A DNA stretch of 64,000 nucleotides from Paracoccaceae bacterium. Lineage in GTDB: Bacteria > Pseudomonadota > Alphaproteobacteria > Rhodobacterales > Rhodobacteraceae. Shown piece by piece: positions 9,126 through 18,296 of this stretch. The position numbers and the translations under genes were made by a program. How positions within the stretch are numbered: position 1 is the stretch's first letter; every line of letters begins with the position of its first letter. The notes beneath the pieces were generated by a model. The model was given only the letters and a program-made list of their open reading frames with translations, did no database searches and was not told the DNA's origin. Location of the stretch: NCBI GenBank assembly GCA_030148225.1, contig JASBTX010000002.1, forward strand, positions 147,736-211,735. The letters are read 5' to 3'.

Positions 9126-9241
9126 TGGAAACAATGCGTTTCGATATTGGAAACAATGAGAGGATGTTAAGGTTTATTAAGGATTTCTTTGCCGCAGTTT
9201 CGGCGTGATTAGCGTTGATTGTGGCGAATTTGGAAACAATC
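9126..9241. promoter_or_regulatory. Three direct TGGAAACAAT motifs upstream of the small protein/RTX-Hint operon
   Basis: TGGAAACAATG occurs at 9126-9136 and again at 9148-9158, 22 bases apart (two helical turns), and TGGAAACAATC at 9231-9241. All lie in the 173-base gap upstream of the minus-strand operon starting at 9085. The inverted copy sits directly before the regulator gene at 5608. The repetition and helical spacing look like operator or activator sites. Confidence 0.55.
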
Positions 9242-9258
9242 AGGCGGGTTTTCCTGCC

Positions 9259-10281
9259 TCAGGCGACCTGCCAGTAGCGGATACAATCGACAAAATAGCC
9301 GCGCATGGCGTCAAACCACGGCACCAGGGCGCGGGTCGTCCTGTCCATGTCTGCCAGCGCCCTGCCGTGATCGCAGATCAGGACCGCGAATTCCGGCGAG
9401 GAGCCGACGCTGTCAAAATGCAGCGTCGATTTGCTGTGTGACCAGCCGCGCCGCCGCATCCGCTTGAGAATAAGGTTGATCCGCTGTGCCGTGTGAAAGG
9501 TTGAATAGAGCTGGATACGCTCGGCATAGGCCGGGTCAGCTGTGGCGCGGCTGTTGCCGGAGGCCGCGCTGGCGATCAGCTCCAGCGTCTCGGCGGGTGC
9601 AAGCGGCCAGCTCTCATCCGCCATCAGCCATGCAAAGTCCTCGCAGCCATGCCGGGCGCCGCAATGTTCCCAGTCAAACCACTTGACTGTTTCCCCTGCG
9701 GAAACACTGGCATTGGCGGGCCGACTGTCCCATTTGATGAATTTCGCATTTTCCAGCGCCAGTCGCGCTGCGATATCATCGGCGTTCAGCCGGGGCGGGG
9801 CGATGCCCAATCCTTCCGACAGTTGCGCAGGCATGTTCACAAATGCCCTGATCCAGATATCCGATTGCCCCAGCACGGGCAGGAACCGCTCCAGCCCCAG
9901 ACCATCGGCGATCTCGTGAATATCAAAAAGCGCCTGTATCGCTTGCCCTGCCAGACGCTGCTGGCGTTCGCGATCAGATGACCACATATCCAGCGTCAGC
10001 CGTCCGGGGCCCAGATCCTCCTGAAAAAATACATCGTCATGGCGGGCCAGATAGCGCGGCACGGGCGCACCGGCATGGCTGAGCGCCATCACGATCCGGC
10101 GTTCGAGCGTCGCGCGTACCTTGTCGGCGCGACGGGTCGCGATGACCGAACGATCACCGATATCGACGCGGACGCTTTCCCGCTTGTACCCGCCCGGCGT
10201 CGTCACAACCGCATCGGCAACACCAAAGGCCGCGCAGGCGGCGGCGGCGATGTTGTCGATGCGGGTGTCTGATCGGGCCAT
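9259..10281 (-). CDS. Kinase-fold phosphotransferase (APH-like family)
   Basis: 340 residues with the pattern of aminoglycoside-phosphotransferase/choline-kinase type proteins. An N-terminal lobe carries the lysine/arginine-containing strand (VIATRRADKVRATLERRIV). A degenerate catalytic loop FIKWDSRPAN replaces HGDxxxxN, and WFDWEHCG stands in for the metal-binding D-W/F-E segment. The substrate is unknown; such proteins in gene pairs often act on small molecules or sugars rather than antibiotics. It starts one base after the stop of the methyltransferase gene upstream (TAGAATG), so the two form an operon. Confidence 0.65.
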   Translation of the reverse strand: MARSDTRIDNIAAAACAAFGVADAVVTTPGGYKRESVRVDIGDRSVIATRRADKVRATLERRIVMALSHAGAPVPRYLARHDDVFFQEDLGPGRLTLDMWSSDRERQQRLAGQAIQALFDIHEIADGLGLERFLPVLGQSDIWIRAFVNMPAQLSEGLGIAPPRLNADDIAARLALENAKFIKWDSRPANASVSAGETVKWFDWEHCGARHGCEDFAWLMADESWPLAPAETLELIASAASGNSRATADPAYAERIQLYSTFHTAQRINLILKRMRRRGWSHSKSTLHFDSVGSSPEFAVLICDHGRALADMDRTTRALVPWFDAMRGYFVDCIRYWQVA

Positions 10282-10282
10282 T

Positions 10283-11752
10283 CTAACCTCGACCGCCCTG
10301 GGGGCGGATCACCCCCTGCCCGGCCAGCCATGGCGCCCATTGGCTGTGCCAGCGCCCGATACAACGCGCGACCGCATCGGGTTCGGGCGTGTTGACCGCC
10401 GCTGACCGGATCAGGTCGGGATAGGTGTCGGGGGACTGACCGGCACCCCGTTCGAGAATCCACCACATGAACGGGGGCAAGGATGCGATGGCGCCGGTAG
10501 CGGGCATCACCATGTATCTGTCGCCGGGGTCGCGGTCGCGCTGAAGCGACATCAGTCGTGCAAGCGCCGGGTCGGTCAGTTCAAAGGCACCGTCGCATTC
10601 CGCGGGCTGCCATTCGCCGTTCAGCGCATAGGTGGCCGGATCAAACACCGCCGCCAGAACAGTGTTGCGCCGTTCGGCGCGCGTTTCGGCATCTGTCATC
10701 ATATCACGTACCGGGATGGCCCCGCCCAGCGCCGGGTGATCGAGGATATGGTCGAGCTTGCCGCTTTTCTCGCGCGCAACGCGGTCGGGAGAGACGCTGA
10801 ACCATGCTTCACCCGGGTCGGGATCGGCCATTAGCGCGTCTGGCGCGGTTTGGCCTGCGGGGCTGTAAAGGCTCATGTGAAATCCGCGATTGGACCCGAT
10901 CAGGTAAAGATCCTCGAAAAACATCGGATCGTCGACCGCTAGAACACGTTGATCCGCCGGGGCCTCGATCTGAGAGGAATGATACGGCCCGACGAAATTC
11001 AGCCCGGCCGCTGACATCATCCCGGCCACTTCGCTCAGCTGGAATGGCTGCCAGTGTTCGCCCAGATATTCATGTTCAAGATAGCTGTCGGATTTGCTCA
11101 GGAGGTCGTTGATCTGCGGCGCGACGGTGCGCCCCTGCTGCGTGATTGCCCGTGAAAATAGTTGTCCCAGACGCCGGGCCGCTGCCTGCGTATCCATCCC
11201 GGCCTCAACCGAGGATTTCAGCAGGTGGCGAATGCCGATCATGTCGCTCCAGCCTGCGGGCAGATTATGGCTGACCTTGAAGATGCCTTCGGGTTTCAGG
11301 CGGGCGGCGACCAGCGACAAGAGCGCGTTGCGCACGTCGGCTGACACCCAGCTTAGTATCCCATGCGCTGTGGCATAGTCGATGGGCGGCAGGTCATCGG
11401 GCGCGAGTTCCTGAAACCCGGCGCGGATAAAGCGGACATTCTTCAGCCCCAGCCTGCGGGCAAAGTTGCGGGCACCGTCAATATGTCGCTGCATGATGTC
11501 GATGCCGATGAAACTGGCATGCGGCATGGCCCGGGCCAGCAGGCATATTGTGAACCCGAACGCGCAGCCGAAATCGACATAGACAAAAGGCTTGTCCGTG
11601 GCCGGCGCTTGATGGCCGAACAACCGGGCCTCGAGCGCGACCTTTCGCGGATCGAAGGCGTGAAAGTAGTTGCGGGTATAGACGTTGCCGGTGAAATAAC
11701 CATCAGCCCCGGCCGGTTCCTGTGCCCGATCAGAGATCACCTGAATATTCAT
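10283..11752 (-). CDS. SAM-dependent methyltransferase with methyltransferase-regulatory domain
   Basis: 489 residues. The class I SAM site is visible as FVYVDFGCAFGF (motif I, about residue 60-70), IGIDIM (acidic end of strand 2) and PPIDYATAHGILSWV (motif II/III region). This last segment plus KVSHNLPAGWSDMIGIRHLL and the all-helical part to about residue 280 match what I know of proteins with the predicted methyltransferase regulatory domain (PF10119 type). The C-terminal 170 residues are without clear family. It is first gene of a pair with the phosphotransferase. Its substrate cannot be read from sequence. The start has only a weak ribosome site. Confidence 0.7.
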   Translation of the reverse strand: MNIQVISDRAQEPAGADGYFTGNVYTRNYFHAFDPRKVALEARLFGHQAPATDKPFVYVDFGCAFGFTICLLARAMPHASFIGIDIMQRHIDGARNFARRLGLKNVRFIRAGFQELAPDDLPPIDYATAHGILSWVSADVRNALLSLVAARLKPEGIFKVSHNLPAGWSDMIGIRHLLKSSVEAGMDTQAAARRLGQLFSRAITQQGRTVAPQINDLLSKSDSYLEHEYLGEHWQPFQLSEVAGMMSAAGLNFVGPYHSSQIEAPADQRVLAVDDPMFFEDLYLIGSNRGFHMSLYSPAGQTAPDALMADPDPGEAWFSVSPDRVAREKSGKLDHILDHPALGGAIPVRDMMTDAETRAERRNTVLAAVFDPATYALNGEWQPAECDGAFELTDPALARLMSLQRDRDPGDRYMVMPATGAIASLPPFMWWILERGAGQSPDTYPDLIRSAAVNTPEPDAVARCIGRWHSQWAPWLAGQGVIRPQGGRG

Positions 11753-11863
11753 GGATCTGCCTGTCTGTTTTCATTGCCCGTATTCTTGTTTGGGGATGGC
11801 AGATAGCCGCAAATCATGGCCCAAATGAGACAAAAGAGCCGCATATTGATGGCGCGGCCCGGC

Positions 11864-13105
11864 TTAGCCTTCGTCCGATGGGGTGGGCCGGAAGGATTTG
11901 GGGCGAATGTCGTGGCGCGCCAGACGGTCATAAAACGTCTTGCGCGGCAGGTTCAGTTCGGCTGCCGCCGCGCTGGCCCGCCCGTTATGGCGTTTCAGCG
12001 CCTCGCTCAGCACCAGGCGCTCGAAATTGTCCATTTGTTCGGCAAAGCCCTGGCCAAGGCCGGGTTCGGCCCTGAGACGCGCACCCAGAACGAAACTCTT
12101 GGCATAGTTTCTGAGTTCGGCCAGATTGCCCGACCAGTCGCGCGACATCACCTCGGCCAGAACACCCTCGGGGATGATGGGCATATCCTCGTTCTGGTTG
12201 CGCGCGGACTGGCGCACCAGTTCATCGAATATGACCCCGATATCGGCCCGCCGCGCCGCAAGGGCGGGCAGATGTATTTCGGTCGCGGCCAGCGCATTGA
12301 TCAGCCCCTCCGAGACGCCGGCGCGCAAGAGATCCTCGAGCTGACGCTCTGCCGATGTCAGAAAGCGGAGCGTTGGCACCGTCTCGATCAGAGAGAGCAT
12401 CAGCGCCTGATCTTCCGGCGAGGTCTCATCCAGCCGCTTGACCGATACCGCGATCGGCCCGGCATTCATATCGATCCCGCCCAGATCATGGGCGAGCGCG
12501 CGTCCGGGCACCATGCTGATGAAGCGTTCCTCGGTTTCGCTGAGCTTGTGAAGCGTGTAGGCCGCCAACCGCTTGCCCGCGCCCGCCGCGCCCCAGAAAT
12601 GCACATGCGCGCTGGTTTGGGCGGCGTCGCGCAGCGCCCGGCGCAGGGTTTTGGCCGCCTCGGACGGGCCGGGAAAGTGGACGGCAGCGGCATCGTTTCG
12701 AAGGAGCGCCTGCTCCATCCGGCGGTTTTGCAGGATAAGCGCGCGGTGATCCAGCGCGCGGTTCAGCACCTCGAGCAGTCGCTCGGTCGGGCAGGGTTTT
12801 TCCAGAAACTCATAGGCCCCGCCGCGTACCGCCCTGAGCGCCATCGGCACATCGCCCGCACCGGTCAGAAGGATCACCGGAAGCTGCGGATCAGCCGCCT
12901 GTGCGGTTTGCAGCACCTCGAATCCGTCATGGTCGGGCATGCGGATATCCGACAGGACCACGCCGGGATAGTTGGCCCGGATGATCCGGCGCGCCTGCAG
13001 GAAATTGTCGGTTGCGACGACCTCCATATCGTCAAGTTCGAGCGCCTGCGCGAGCGACTGGCGCAAGGGCGCATCGTCTTCGATCAGAAGAACCTGACGG
13101 CTCAT
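11864..13105 (-). CDS. DctD/NtrC-family response regulator with degenerate AAA+ domain
   Basis: 413 residues. Receiver domain 1-120 has acidic pair D10/D11, phospho-acceptor D53 (VVLSDIRMPD) and K103. The central domain keeps a Walker A-like GAAGAGKR (170-177) but the whole GAFTGA sigma-54 contact loop is absent, and the Walker B strand (normally xGTLFLDEI) reads AVSVKRLDE. A Fis-type HTH closes the protein (about 370-400). Normal family members are near 440 residues, so the shortening is in the AAA+ part. It overlaps the kinase gene by four bases (ATGA) and sits divergently from the TRAP operon, which it likely controls in response to C4-dicarboxylate-type substrates. Without GAFTGA it should not activate sigma-54 in the usual way. 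Confidence 0.8.
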   Translation of the reverse strand: MSRQVLLIEDDAPLRQSLAQALELDDMEVVATDNFLQARRIIRANYPGVVLSDIRMPDHDGFEVLQTAQAADPQLPVILLTGAGDVPMALRAVRGGAYEFLEKPCPTERLLEVLNRALDHRALILQNRRMEQALLRNDAAAVHFPGPSEAAKTLRRALRDAAQTSAHVHFWGAAGAGKRLAAYTLHKLSETEERFISMVPGRALAHDLGGIDMNAGPIAVSVKRLDETSPEDQALMLSLIETVPTLRFLTSAERQLEDLLRAGVSEGLINALAATEIHLPALAARRADIGVIFDELVRQSARNQNEDMPIIPEGVLAEVMSRDWSGNLAELRNYAKSFVLGARLRAEPGLGQGFAEQMDNFERLVLSEALKRHNGRASAAAAELNLPRKTFYDRLARHDIRPKSFRPTPSDEG

Positions 13106-14826
13106 GCCGCGTCCTTCAGCTTGTGCTCGGGCAGCGTGATGGTGAATTCGGCCCCGCCCGCGGGATGATTTCGGCAGCTCAGCGTGCCGCCGAAACTGCC
13201 GACGATGCCATAGGAAATCGACAGACCAAGGCCCAGCCCCTTGCTCGAGCCGACCTCCTTGGTGCTGTAGAAGGGTTCAAATACCCGCGCGTCATCATCA
13301 ATGCCGGGTCCATTGTCGCGCACGATGATCTGTATATCGGCGCCGCTGCGCGTGAGTGTCAGCGTAAGTGCGCGGTCTGACTGCGCGGCCAGCGCATCCA
13401 TTGCGTTGGTGATCAGGTTCAGGATGACCTGTTGCAGGCGCACCTGCCCGGCTGCCACGAAAAGCGGTGTCTCGGGCCGGTGAACCGTCAGGTTGATCTG
13501 CTCTTCCTTCAGGCGCGTTCGGGCCAGTGCCAGCGCGGCATCCAGCGCGGTGTTGATATCCAGCGTTTCGGTCGGTTCGGTCTCGTTGCGTGAAAATGCC
13601 CTCAGATTGCGGATGATCCGTGTCGCCCGGTCGATCTGACTGGTGATCTGGGCAAGGTTTTCCTGAACCTTGTCAAACCGGCTGCGCGACAGCAGTTTCT
13701 GGCCGTTTTCGGCAAAGTTCCGGATCGTCGCCAGCGGCTGGTTCAGTTCGTGACTGATACTCGCCGACAACTGACCCAGCGCCGTCATCTTGCCCGCCTG
13801 CACCAGCTGATCCTGCGTGTTGCGCAATTCGGCCGTGCGCTGTTCGACCCGTGCCTCGAGCTTGGAATTGGCGGCCTCTTCTATGGCCAGCAGATCGACA
13901 AGGCGGCGGCGGCGCTGCGCGAGCACACCATAGCCAAGCCCGAGGATCATCAGCCCGGCAGCAGCCAGCGCAGAAAGGGTAAGCGCCGCACGCCGTGCCG
14001 GGGCGATATCAAGGAAAACCCGCAAATCCATGTGCAATTGATGGATGCGGCGCGCGCGCACCAGCACCGAACCCGGCAGCGCCTCGGATGTCACACCCGT
14101 CCAGATCAGCAGCCCCTGCAAGTTTGTCTCGCCCTGATAAAGCCGCCCTGCCCGACGACCCGTGTCCAGCAGGCTGAGCGACGGCCTGTTGGTGACATAG
14201 ATGATCCCGTCATCGTCAAAGATCGCGATGGGCATTTCGTCGATATTCCATTCGAACTCGACCTCGGCGATGTCGAGGCTGACCACAACCACCCCGCGGG
14301 GCGGACCGTCGGATCGATGAACGCCGCGCGCAAACATGAAGCGGCGGGCCTGCGTTTCGGGATCGACAGCGTTCAGAAATCCAAGGCTGCCGGTCATCGC
14401 GGCGCGGAAAAACCCCGTCTGCGCGATATCCACCCCCTCCAGCATTCGCGGCAATGTCCCGGCGAGCAACTGTCCGCCGGCATCCAGAACCGCGATCTCT
14501 TCGGCACCCGAAGAAAGCGCTGTGTTGATCAGAAATTCATCGGCACCGCCGACAACAGTCGCCGTGTCACCGTTGGCATCCCCACCGCTATTATCGTCGG
14601 CACGAAAGAGGCCGGATACCTGCGGATGGTCGGTCAGGATATTGACCAGCATCCGAAAACTGTCGAGCTGCGCCAGCAGCCTGTCCGAGACCTGCGCCGC
14701 GCGGATATCGCCGGATTCGGCAAGACGATTGAGATTGGCGCGATAGGCAAAGGAATAGCTGAACACCACGATCCCGGCACAGAGGATCAGATAGAGGGCA
14801 ATGACAATGGTTCTGAGCGGTGTCAT
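13102..14826 (-). CDS. DctB-like sensor histidine kinase
   Basis: 574 residues from the start at 14826 (MTPLRTIVIALYLIL); an in-frame extension to 14907 adds a hydrophilic leader with no support. Membrane segments lie at about 6-26 and 290-310 and flank a periplasmic double-PAS-like sensor domain (AVLDAGGQLLAGTLP, AIFDDDGIIYVTNRPS). A short coiled coil precedes the H-box SHELNQPLATIRN, with phospho-His H359. The N box (NLITNAMDAL) and G boxes (DNGPGID, KGLGLGLS) are intact. HELNQPL is characteristic of DctB-type kinases. Partner: the regulator at 11864-13105. It is divergent from the TRAP transporter, whose substrate it probably senses. Confidence 0.85.
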   Translation of the reverse strand: MTPLRTIVIALYLILCAGIVVFSYSFAYRANLNRLAESGDIRAAQVSDRLLAQLDSFRMLVNILTDHPQVSGLFRADDNSGGDANGDTATVVGGADEFLINTALSSGAEEIAVLDAGGQLLAGTLPRMLEGVDIAQTGFFRAAMTGSLGFLNAVDPETQARRFMFARGVHRSDGPPRGVVVVSLDIAEVEFEWNIDEMPIAIFDDDGIIYVTNRPSLSLLDTGRRAGRLYQGETNLQGLLIWTGVTSEALPGSVLVRARRIHQLHMDLRVFLDIAPARRAALTLSALAAAGLMILGLGYGVLAQRRRRLVDLLAIEEAANSKLEARVEQRTAELRNTQDQLVQAGKMTALGQLSASISHELNQPLATIRNFAENGQKLLSRSRFDKVQENLAQITSQIDRATRIIRNLRAFSRNETEPTETLDINTALDAALALARTRLKEEQINLTVHRPETPLFVAAGQVRLQQVILNLITNAMDALAAQSDRALTLTLTRSGADIQIIVRDNGPGIDDDARVFEPFYSTKEVGSSKGLGLGLSISYGIVGSFGGTLSCRNHPAGGAEFTITLPEHKLKDAA

Positions 14827-15057
14827 CTCGTTCGGACCGGGTTGATCATGGCCCAACCATAGACCGCCCGCTTGAAATGTGCTCTCAAAAACTGTCCGAA
14901 ATCTCACACATATTTGATTTCACCCGTTGGCCGGACCGATGACCCGTTGATTTTATGACAAAAATTTTTGCTGTTCTTTTCTCTTTGCCAAAAGATTGCG
15001 CAGATTCTTTAGTATGGACACCGGGGTTGATGACCCCAAAAACCTTGGGAGGTTCAA

Positions 15058-16071
15058 ATGAAATCATTGCTCAAAGCCGCATGCGTTGCGGCCGTTGCCC
15101 TTGTTCCCGGCTATGCCCTTGCTCAGGCAGAGTGCGGCGAGGGTGAAATCGTCATCAAGTTCAGCCATGTGACCAATACCGACAAGCACCCGAAAGGGAT
15201 TGCCGCGACGTTGCTGGCCGAGCGTGTCAATGCCGAGATGGACGGCGTGGCCTGCATGGAGGTCTTCCCGAACTCGACGCTGTACAATGACAACAAGGTC
15301 CTCGAAGCCATGCTTCAGGGCGATGTTCAGCTGGCGGCGCCTTCGCTGTCCAAGTTCGAGAAGTTTACCAAGCAGTTCCGCATCTTTGACCTGCCCTTCA
15401 TGTTCGCCAATGTCGAAGCGGTTGATGCGTTCCAGGCTTCTGACGCTGGTCAGGCCATGAAGGACAGCATGCGCAAGCGTGGTCTGCAGGGTCTGGCATT
15501 CTGGCATAACGGCATGAAGCAGATGTCGGCCAACGTGCCGCTGGTGCTGCCAACGGATGCCAATGGTCTGAAATTCCGGGTCCAGAGCTCTGACGTGCTG
15601 GTTGCCCAGATGGAAGCCATCGGCGGTTCGCCCCAGAAAATGGCCTTTTCCGAAGTTTACGGCGCGCTGCAGCAGGGCGTTGTGGACGGTCAGGAAAACA
15701 CATGGTCCAACATCTTTGGCAAGAAGTTCTTCGAAGTGCAGGACGGTGTGACCGAAACAAACCACGGGATCATCGACTATCTGGTGGTGACCTCGGTTGA
15801 CTGGCTGGACAGCCTTGATCCTGCGGTGCGCGATCAGTTCCTGACCATTCTGGCAGAAGTGACCGAGACGCGTAACGCCGAGGCCTTTGCCGTGAATGAG
15901 GCCGCCAAGCAGTCGATCATCGATGCCGGCGGTGTCATCCGCACCCTGTCGCCTGAACAGCGCGATGCATGGGTTGGTGCGATGAAGCCCGTCTGGGCCA
16001 AGTTCGAAGGTGACGTCGGCGCCGACAACATCGAAGCCGCGCAAAAAATCAACAGTCAGATGATGAACTGA
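15058..16071 (+). CDS. dctP: TRAP transporter substrate-binding protein (DctP family)
   Basis: 337 residues with a Sec signal peptide (1-22, ALA-Q cleavage). The DctP fold is recognisable from IVIKFSHVTNTDKHPKG, the carboxylate-binding Arg174 in GLKFRVQ and the helix VYGALQQGVVDGQENTWSNIF. It delivers a carboxylate ligand, probably a C4-dicarboxylate or similar acid, to the DctQM membrane complex in symport with sodium. A strong GGGAGG lies seven bases before ATG. A small hairpin (GGGGT...ACCCC) occurs in the leader at about 15024-15039. It is followed by an intercistronic hairpin and the two membrane genes. Confidence 0.92.
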   Translation: MKSLLKAACVAAVALVPGYALAQAECGEGEIVIKFSHVTNTDKHPKGIAATLLAERVNAEMDGVACMEVFPNSTLYNDNKVLEAMLQGDVQLAAPSLSKFEKFTKQFRIFDLPFMFANVEAVDAFQASDAGQAMKDSMRKRGLQGLAFWHNGMKQMSANVPLVLPTDANGLKFRVQSSDVLVAQMEAIGGSPQKMAFSEVYGALQQGVVDGQENTWSNIFGKKFFEVQDGVTETNHGIIDYLVVTSVDWLDSLDPAVRDQFLTILAEVTETRNAEAFAVNEAAKQSIIDAGGVIRTLSPEQRDAWVGAMKPVWAKFEGDVGADNIEAAQKINSQMMN

Positions 16072-16079
16072 TTGTAACC

Positions 16080-16121
16080 CGCCCGCCCCATCGTTCGATC
16101 GGGGCGGGCGACGTCTTTTCT
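16080..16121 (+). terminator. Intercistronic hairpin after dctP
   Basis: GCCCGCCCC at 16081-16089 pairs with GGGGCGGGC at 16101-16109, extended by ATCG/CGAT in the loop. A T-rich tract (TCTTTTCT) follows at 16114-16121. It lies between the binding-protein gene and dctQ. As in many binding-protein operons it should reduce readthrough or stabilise the upstream mRNA, giving excess DctP. Confidence 0.7.
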
Positions 16122-16140
16122 GTCATAGAAAGGGGCCGCC

Positions 16141-16806
16141 ATGACAACCGGTTCTTCGTTCGTCGACCGGCTGGAGGAAAATCTTATTTCCATCCTTCTG
16201 GGGCTGATGACGCTGATCACCTTCGCCAATGTGGTCGCGCGTTACGGGTTCAACTCCAACATTCTGTGGGCGCTGGAACTCACCGTGTTCATGTTTGGCT
16301 GGCTGGTCCTGCTGGGCGCTTCATACGCCGTCAAGAAAAGTGCGCATCTGGGTGTCGATGCGATTGTCAACATGCTGGACGCGCCCGCGCGCCGGGTGCT
16401 GGCACTGATCTCGGTGGCCTGTTGCATCATCTTTTCTTTGCTATTGCTCAAAGGGTCATGGGATTATTGGGCCAATTTCGCCAACCTGCCCCAGACCGAG
16501 GGGCGCTGGTTCCCGACCGGGTTTCAGGAAAGCTTCCGTGGCAAGGGCTGGTACGAGGTCAATGACATTCCGGTGCCCGGCGTCCTGCGCTGGATGGAGG
16601 ATGTCTTTAACGACGGGGACGCCTACGAAAAAATTCCGCGTCTTCTGCCCTATATGGTGATGCCGATTTCGATGGCGCTTTTGCTGTTTCGCTTTTGTCA
16701 GGCCGCCTTGGCCATCTGGCAGGGCAAGGTCGACCGGCTGGTCGCCAGCCACGAGGTCGAGGATGAAATCGACGAAGCCGCCGCCCGCGTGAAGGAAGCT
16801 GAATAA
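16141..16806 (+). CDS. dctQ: TRAP transporter small permease (DctQ family)
   Basis: 221 residues with four predicted membrane helices: about 13-33, 45-63, 88-110 and 165-190. An unusually long loop between helices 3 and 4 (NFANLPQTEGRWFPTGFQ...YEKIP) is seen in a subset of DctQ proteins that I associate with alphaproteobacteria. The C-terminal 35 residues are acidic. It forms the complex with DctM. The stop TAA overlaps the ATG of dctM (TAATG). Confidence 0.88.
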   Translation: MTTGSSFVDRLEENLISILLGLMTLITFANVVARYGFNSNILWALELTVFMFGWLVLLGASYAVKKSAHLGVDAIVNMLDAPARRVLALISVACCIIFSLLLLKGSWDYWANFANLPQTEGRWFPTGFQESFRGKGWYEVNDIPVPGVLRWMEDVFNDGDAYEKIPRLLPYMVMPISMALLLFRFCQAALAIWQGKVDRLVASHEVEDEIDEAAARVKEAE

Positions 16807-18179
16807 TGGAAGTCGCCCTCCTCTTTTTCATGGTGATCGGCCTCTTGCTGATCGGTGTGCCGATCGCGGTTTCACTTGGCCTTTCCTCGATGCTGTTCCT
16901 GATCTGGTTCTCGGACGCTTCGCTGGCCTCGATCGCCCAAACCCTCTTTAACGCCTTTGAAGGTCACTTCACGCTGCTGGCGATCCCGTTTTTCATCCTC
17001 GCGTCATCCTTCATGACCACGGGCGGGGTTGCAGCGCGGATCATCCGGTTTTCGATTGCCTGCGTGGGTCACCTGCGCGGCGGACTGGCCATCGCGGGCG
17101 TCTTTGCCTGTATGATGTTTGCCGCTCTTTCGGGCTCGTCTCCGGCGACGGTTGTGGCCATCGGTTCGATCGTCATCGCCGGGATGCGGCAGGTCGGCTA
17201 TACCAAGGAATTTGCCGCCGGGGTGATCTGTAATGCGGGCACGCTCGGCATTCTGATCCCACCCTCTATCGTGATGGTCGTTTACGCCGCTGCCGTTGAA
17301 GTGTCGGTGGGGCGTATGTTCCTTGCCGGTATTCTGCCCGGTCTGATTGCCGGCGGGATGCTTATGGTGGCCATCTATGTCATGGCGACGGTCAAGAACC
17401 TCCCCAAAGGGGAATGGAAAGGCTGGGGTGAAATCTTTGCATCGGCCAGGGATGCGGGCTGGGGCCTGTTTCTCATCGTCATCATTCTGGGCGGTATCTA
17501 TGGCGGTATCTTTACACCGACCGAGGCCGCTGCCGTGGCTGCAGTATACGCGTTTTTCATCGCAAGCTTTGTCTACAAGGACATGGGGCCGCTTGCCGAC
17601 CGGGGCAACGGCAAGATCCGGCTGTGGGCCAGACCACATGCCCTGCTGACCGCGTTTTTTCACCGCGACACCCAGCAGACCCTGTTCGAGGCCGGTAAGC
17701 TGACGATCACCCTTTTGTTCGTGATTGCCAATGCGCTGATCCTGAAACACGTCCTGACCGAAGAGCAGATACCCCAGCAGATCGCCAATGCGATGCTGTC
17801 GGCGGGCTTTGGGCCGGTGATGTTCCTGATCATCGTCAACATCATCCTGCTGATCGGCGGCCAGTTCATGGAACCGTCCGGCCTGCTGGTGATCGTCGCG
17901 CCGCTGGTATTCCCGATTGCCATCGAACTGGGCATCGATCCGATCCATCTGGGCATCATCATGGTGGTCAACATGGAGATCGGCATGATCACACCGCCCG
18001 TGGGCCTGAACCTTTTTGTCACGTCGGGCGTGGCGGGCATGCCGATGATGGGGGTGGTGCGCGCTGCACTGCCGTTCCTGATGGTGCTTTTTGCCTTTCT
18101 GATCCTCGTCACATATGTGCCCTGGATTTCCACCGTGATCCCGAACGCGGTCATGGGGCCGGAAATCATAACAAACTAA
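16806..18179 (+). CDS. dctM: TRAP transporter large permease (DctM family)
   Basis: 457 residues, about 12 membrane helices. Typical DctM features are ILASSFMTTGGVAARI, the substrate/sodium-site segments SGSSPATVVAIGSI and NAGTLGILIPPSIVMVVYAAA, and the second-half counterparts GGQFMEPSGLL and VVNMEIGMITPPVGLNLFV. A hydrophilic insert at about 255-295 separates the halves. It catalyses ion-driven uptake together with DctP and DctQ. It is the last gene of the operon; a GC-rich hairpin follows. Confidence 0.92.
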   Translation: MEVALLFFMVIGLLLIGVPIAVSLGLSSMLFLIWFSDASLASIAQTLFNAFEGHFTLLAIPFFILASSFMTTGGVAARIIRFSIACVGHLRGGLAIAGVFACMMFAALSGSSPATVVAIGSIVIAGMRQVGYTKEFAAGVICNAGTLGILIPPSIVMVVYAAAVEVSVGRMFLAGILPGLIAGGMLMVAIYVMATVKNLPKGEWKGWGEIFASARDAGWGLFLIVIILGGIYGGIFTPTEAAAVAAVYAFFIASFVYKDMGPLADRGNGKIRLWARPHALLTAFFHRDTQQTLFEAGKLTITLLFVIANALILKHVLTEEQIPQQIANAMLSAGFGPVMFLIIVNIILLIGGQFMEPSGLLVIVAPLVFPIAIELGIDPIHLGIIMVVNMEIGMITPPVGLNLFVTSGVAGMPMMGVVRAALPFLMVLFAFLILVTYVPWISTVIPNAVMGPEIITN

Positions 18180-18185
18180 GGCCTT

Positions 18186-18211
18186 GGCGCCCTGCCCGCG
18201 GGCCGGGCGCC
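18186..18211 (+). terminator. GC-rich hairpin after the TRAP operon
   Basis: GGCGCCC at 18186-18192 pairs with GGGCGCC at 18205-18211, with a nested GCCCGCGGGC in the loop. No T-run follows, so termination would be weak or Rho-assisted. Confidence 0.4.
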
Positions 18212-18296
18212 ACCGCCCGGGCGGGCGATACGTCATTGAAACGGCGCGCGAATATCCCTAGGTTTCCCTTGACGCCTACCAGAGGGGATTTTTTCG

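Noticed and set aside
14930..15057. Sigma-54 (-24/-12) promoter before dctP
   Set aside because: The best GG/GC-like candidates (TGGCC..., TGGACACC...) have wrong spacing or lack the -12 GC; consistent with the degenerate regulator but not proof.
15064..16044. 326-residue frame antisense to dctP
   Set aside because: Shadow of a clearly identified DctP gene, His/Gly/Arg-rich and without start signals.
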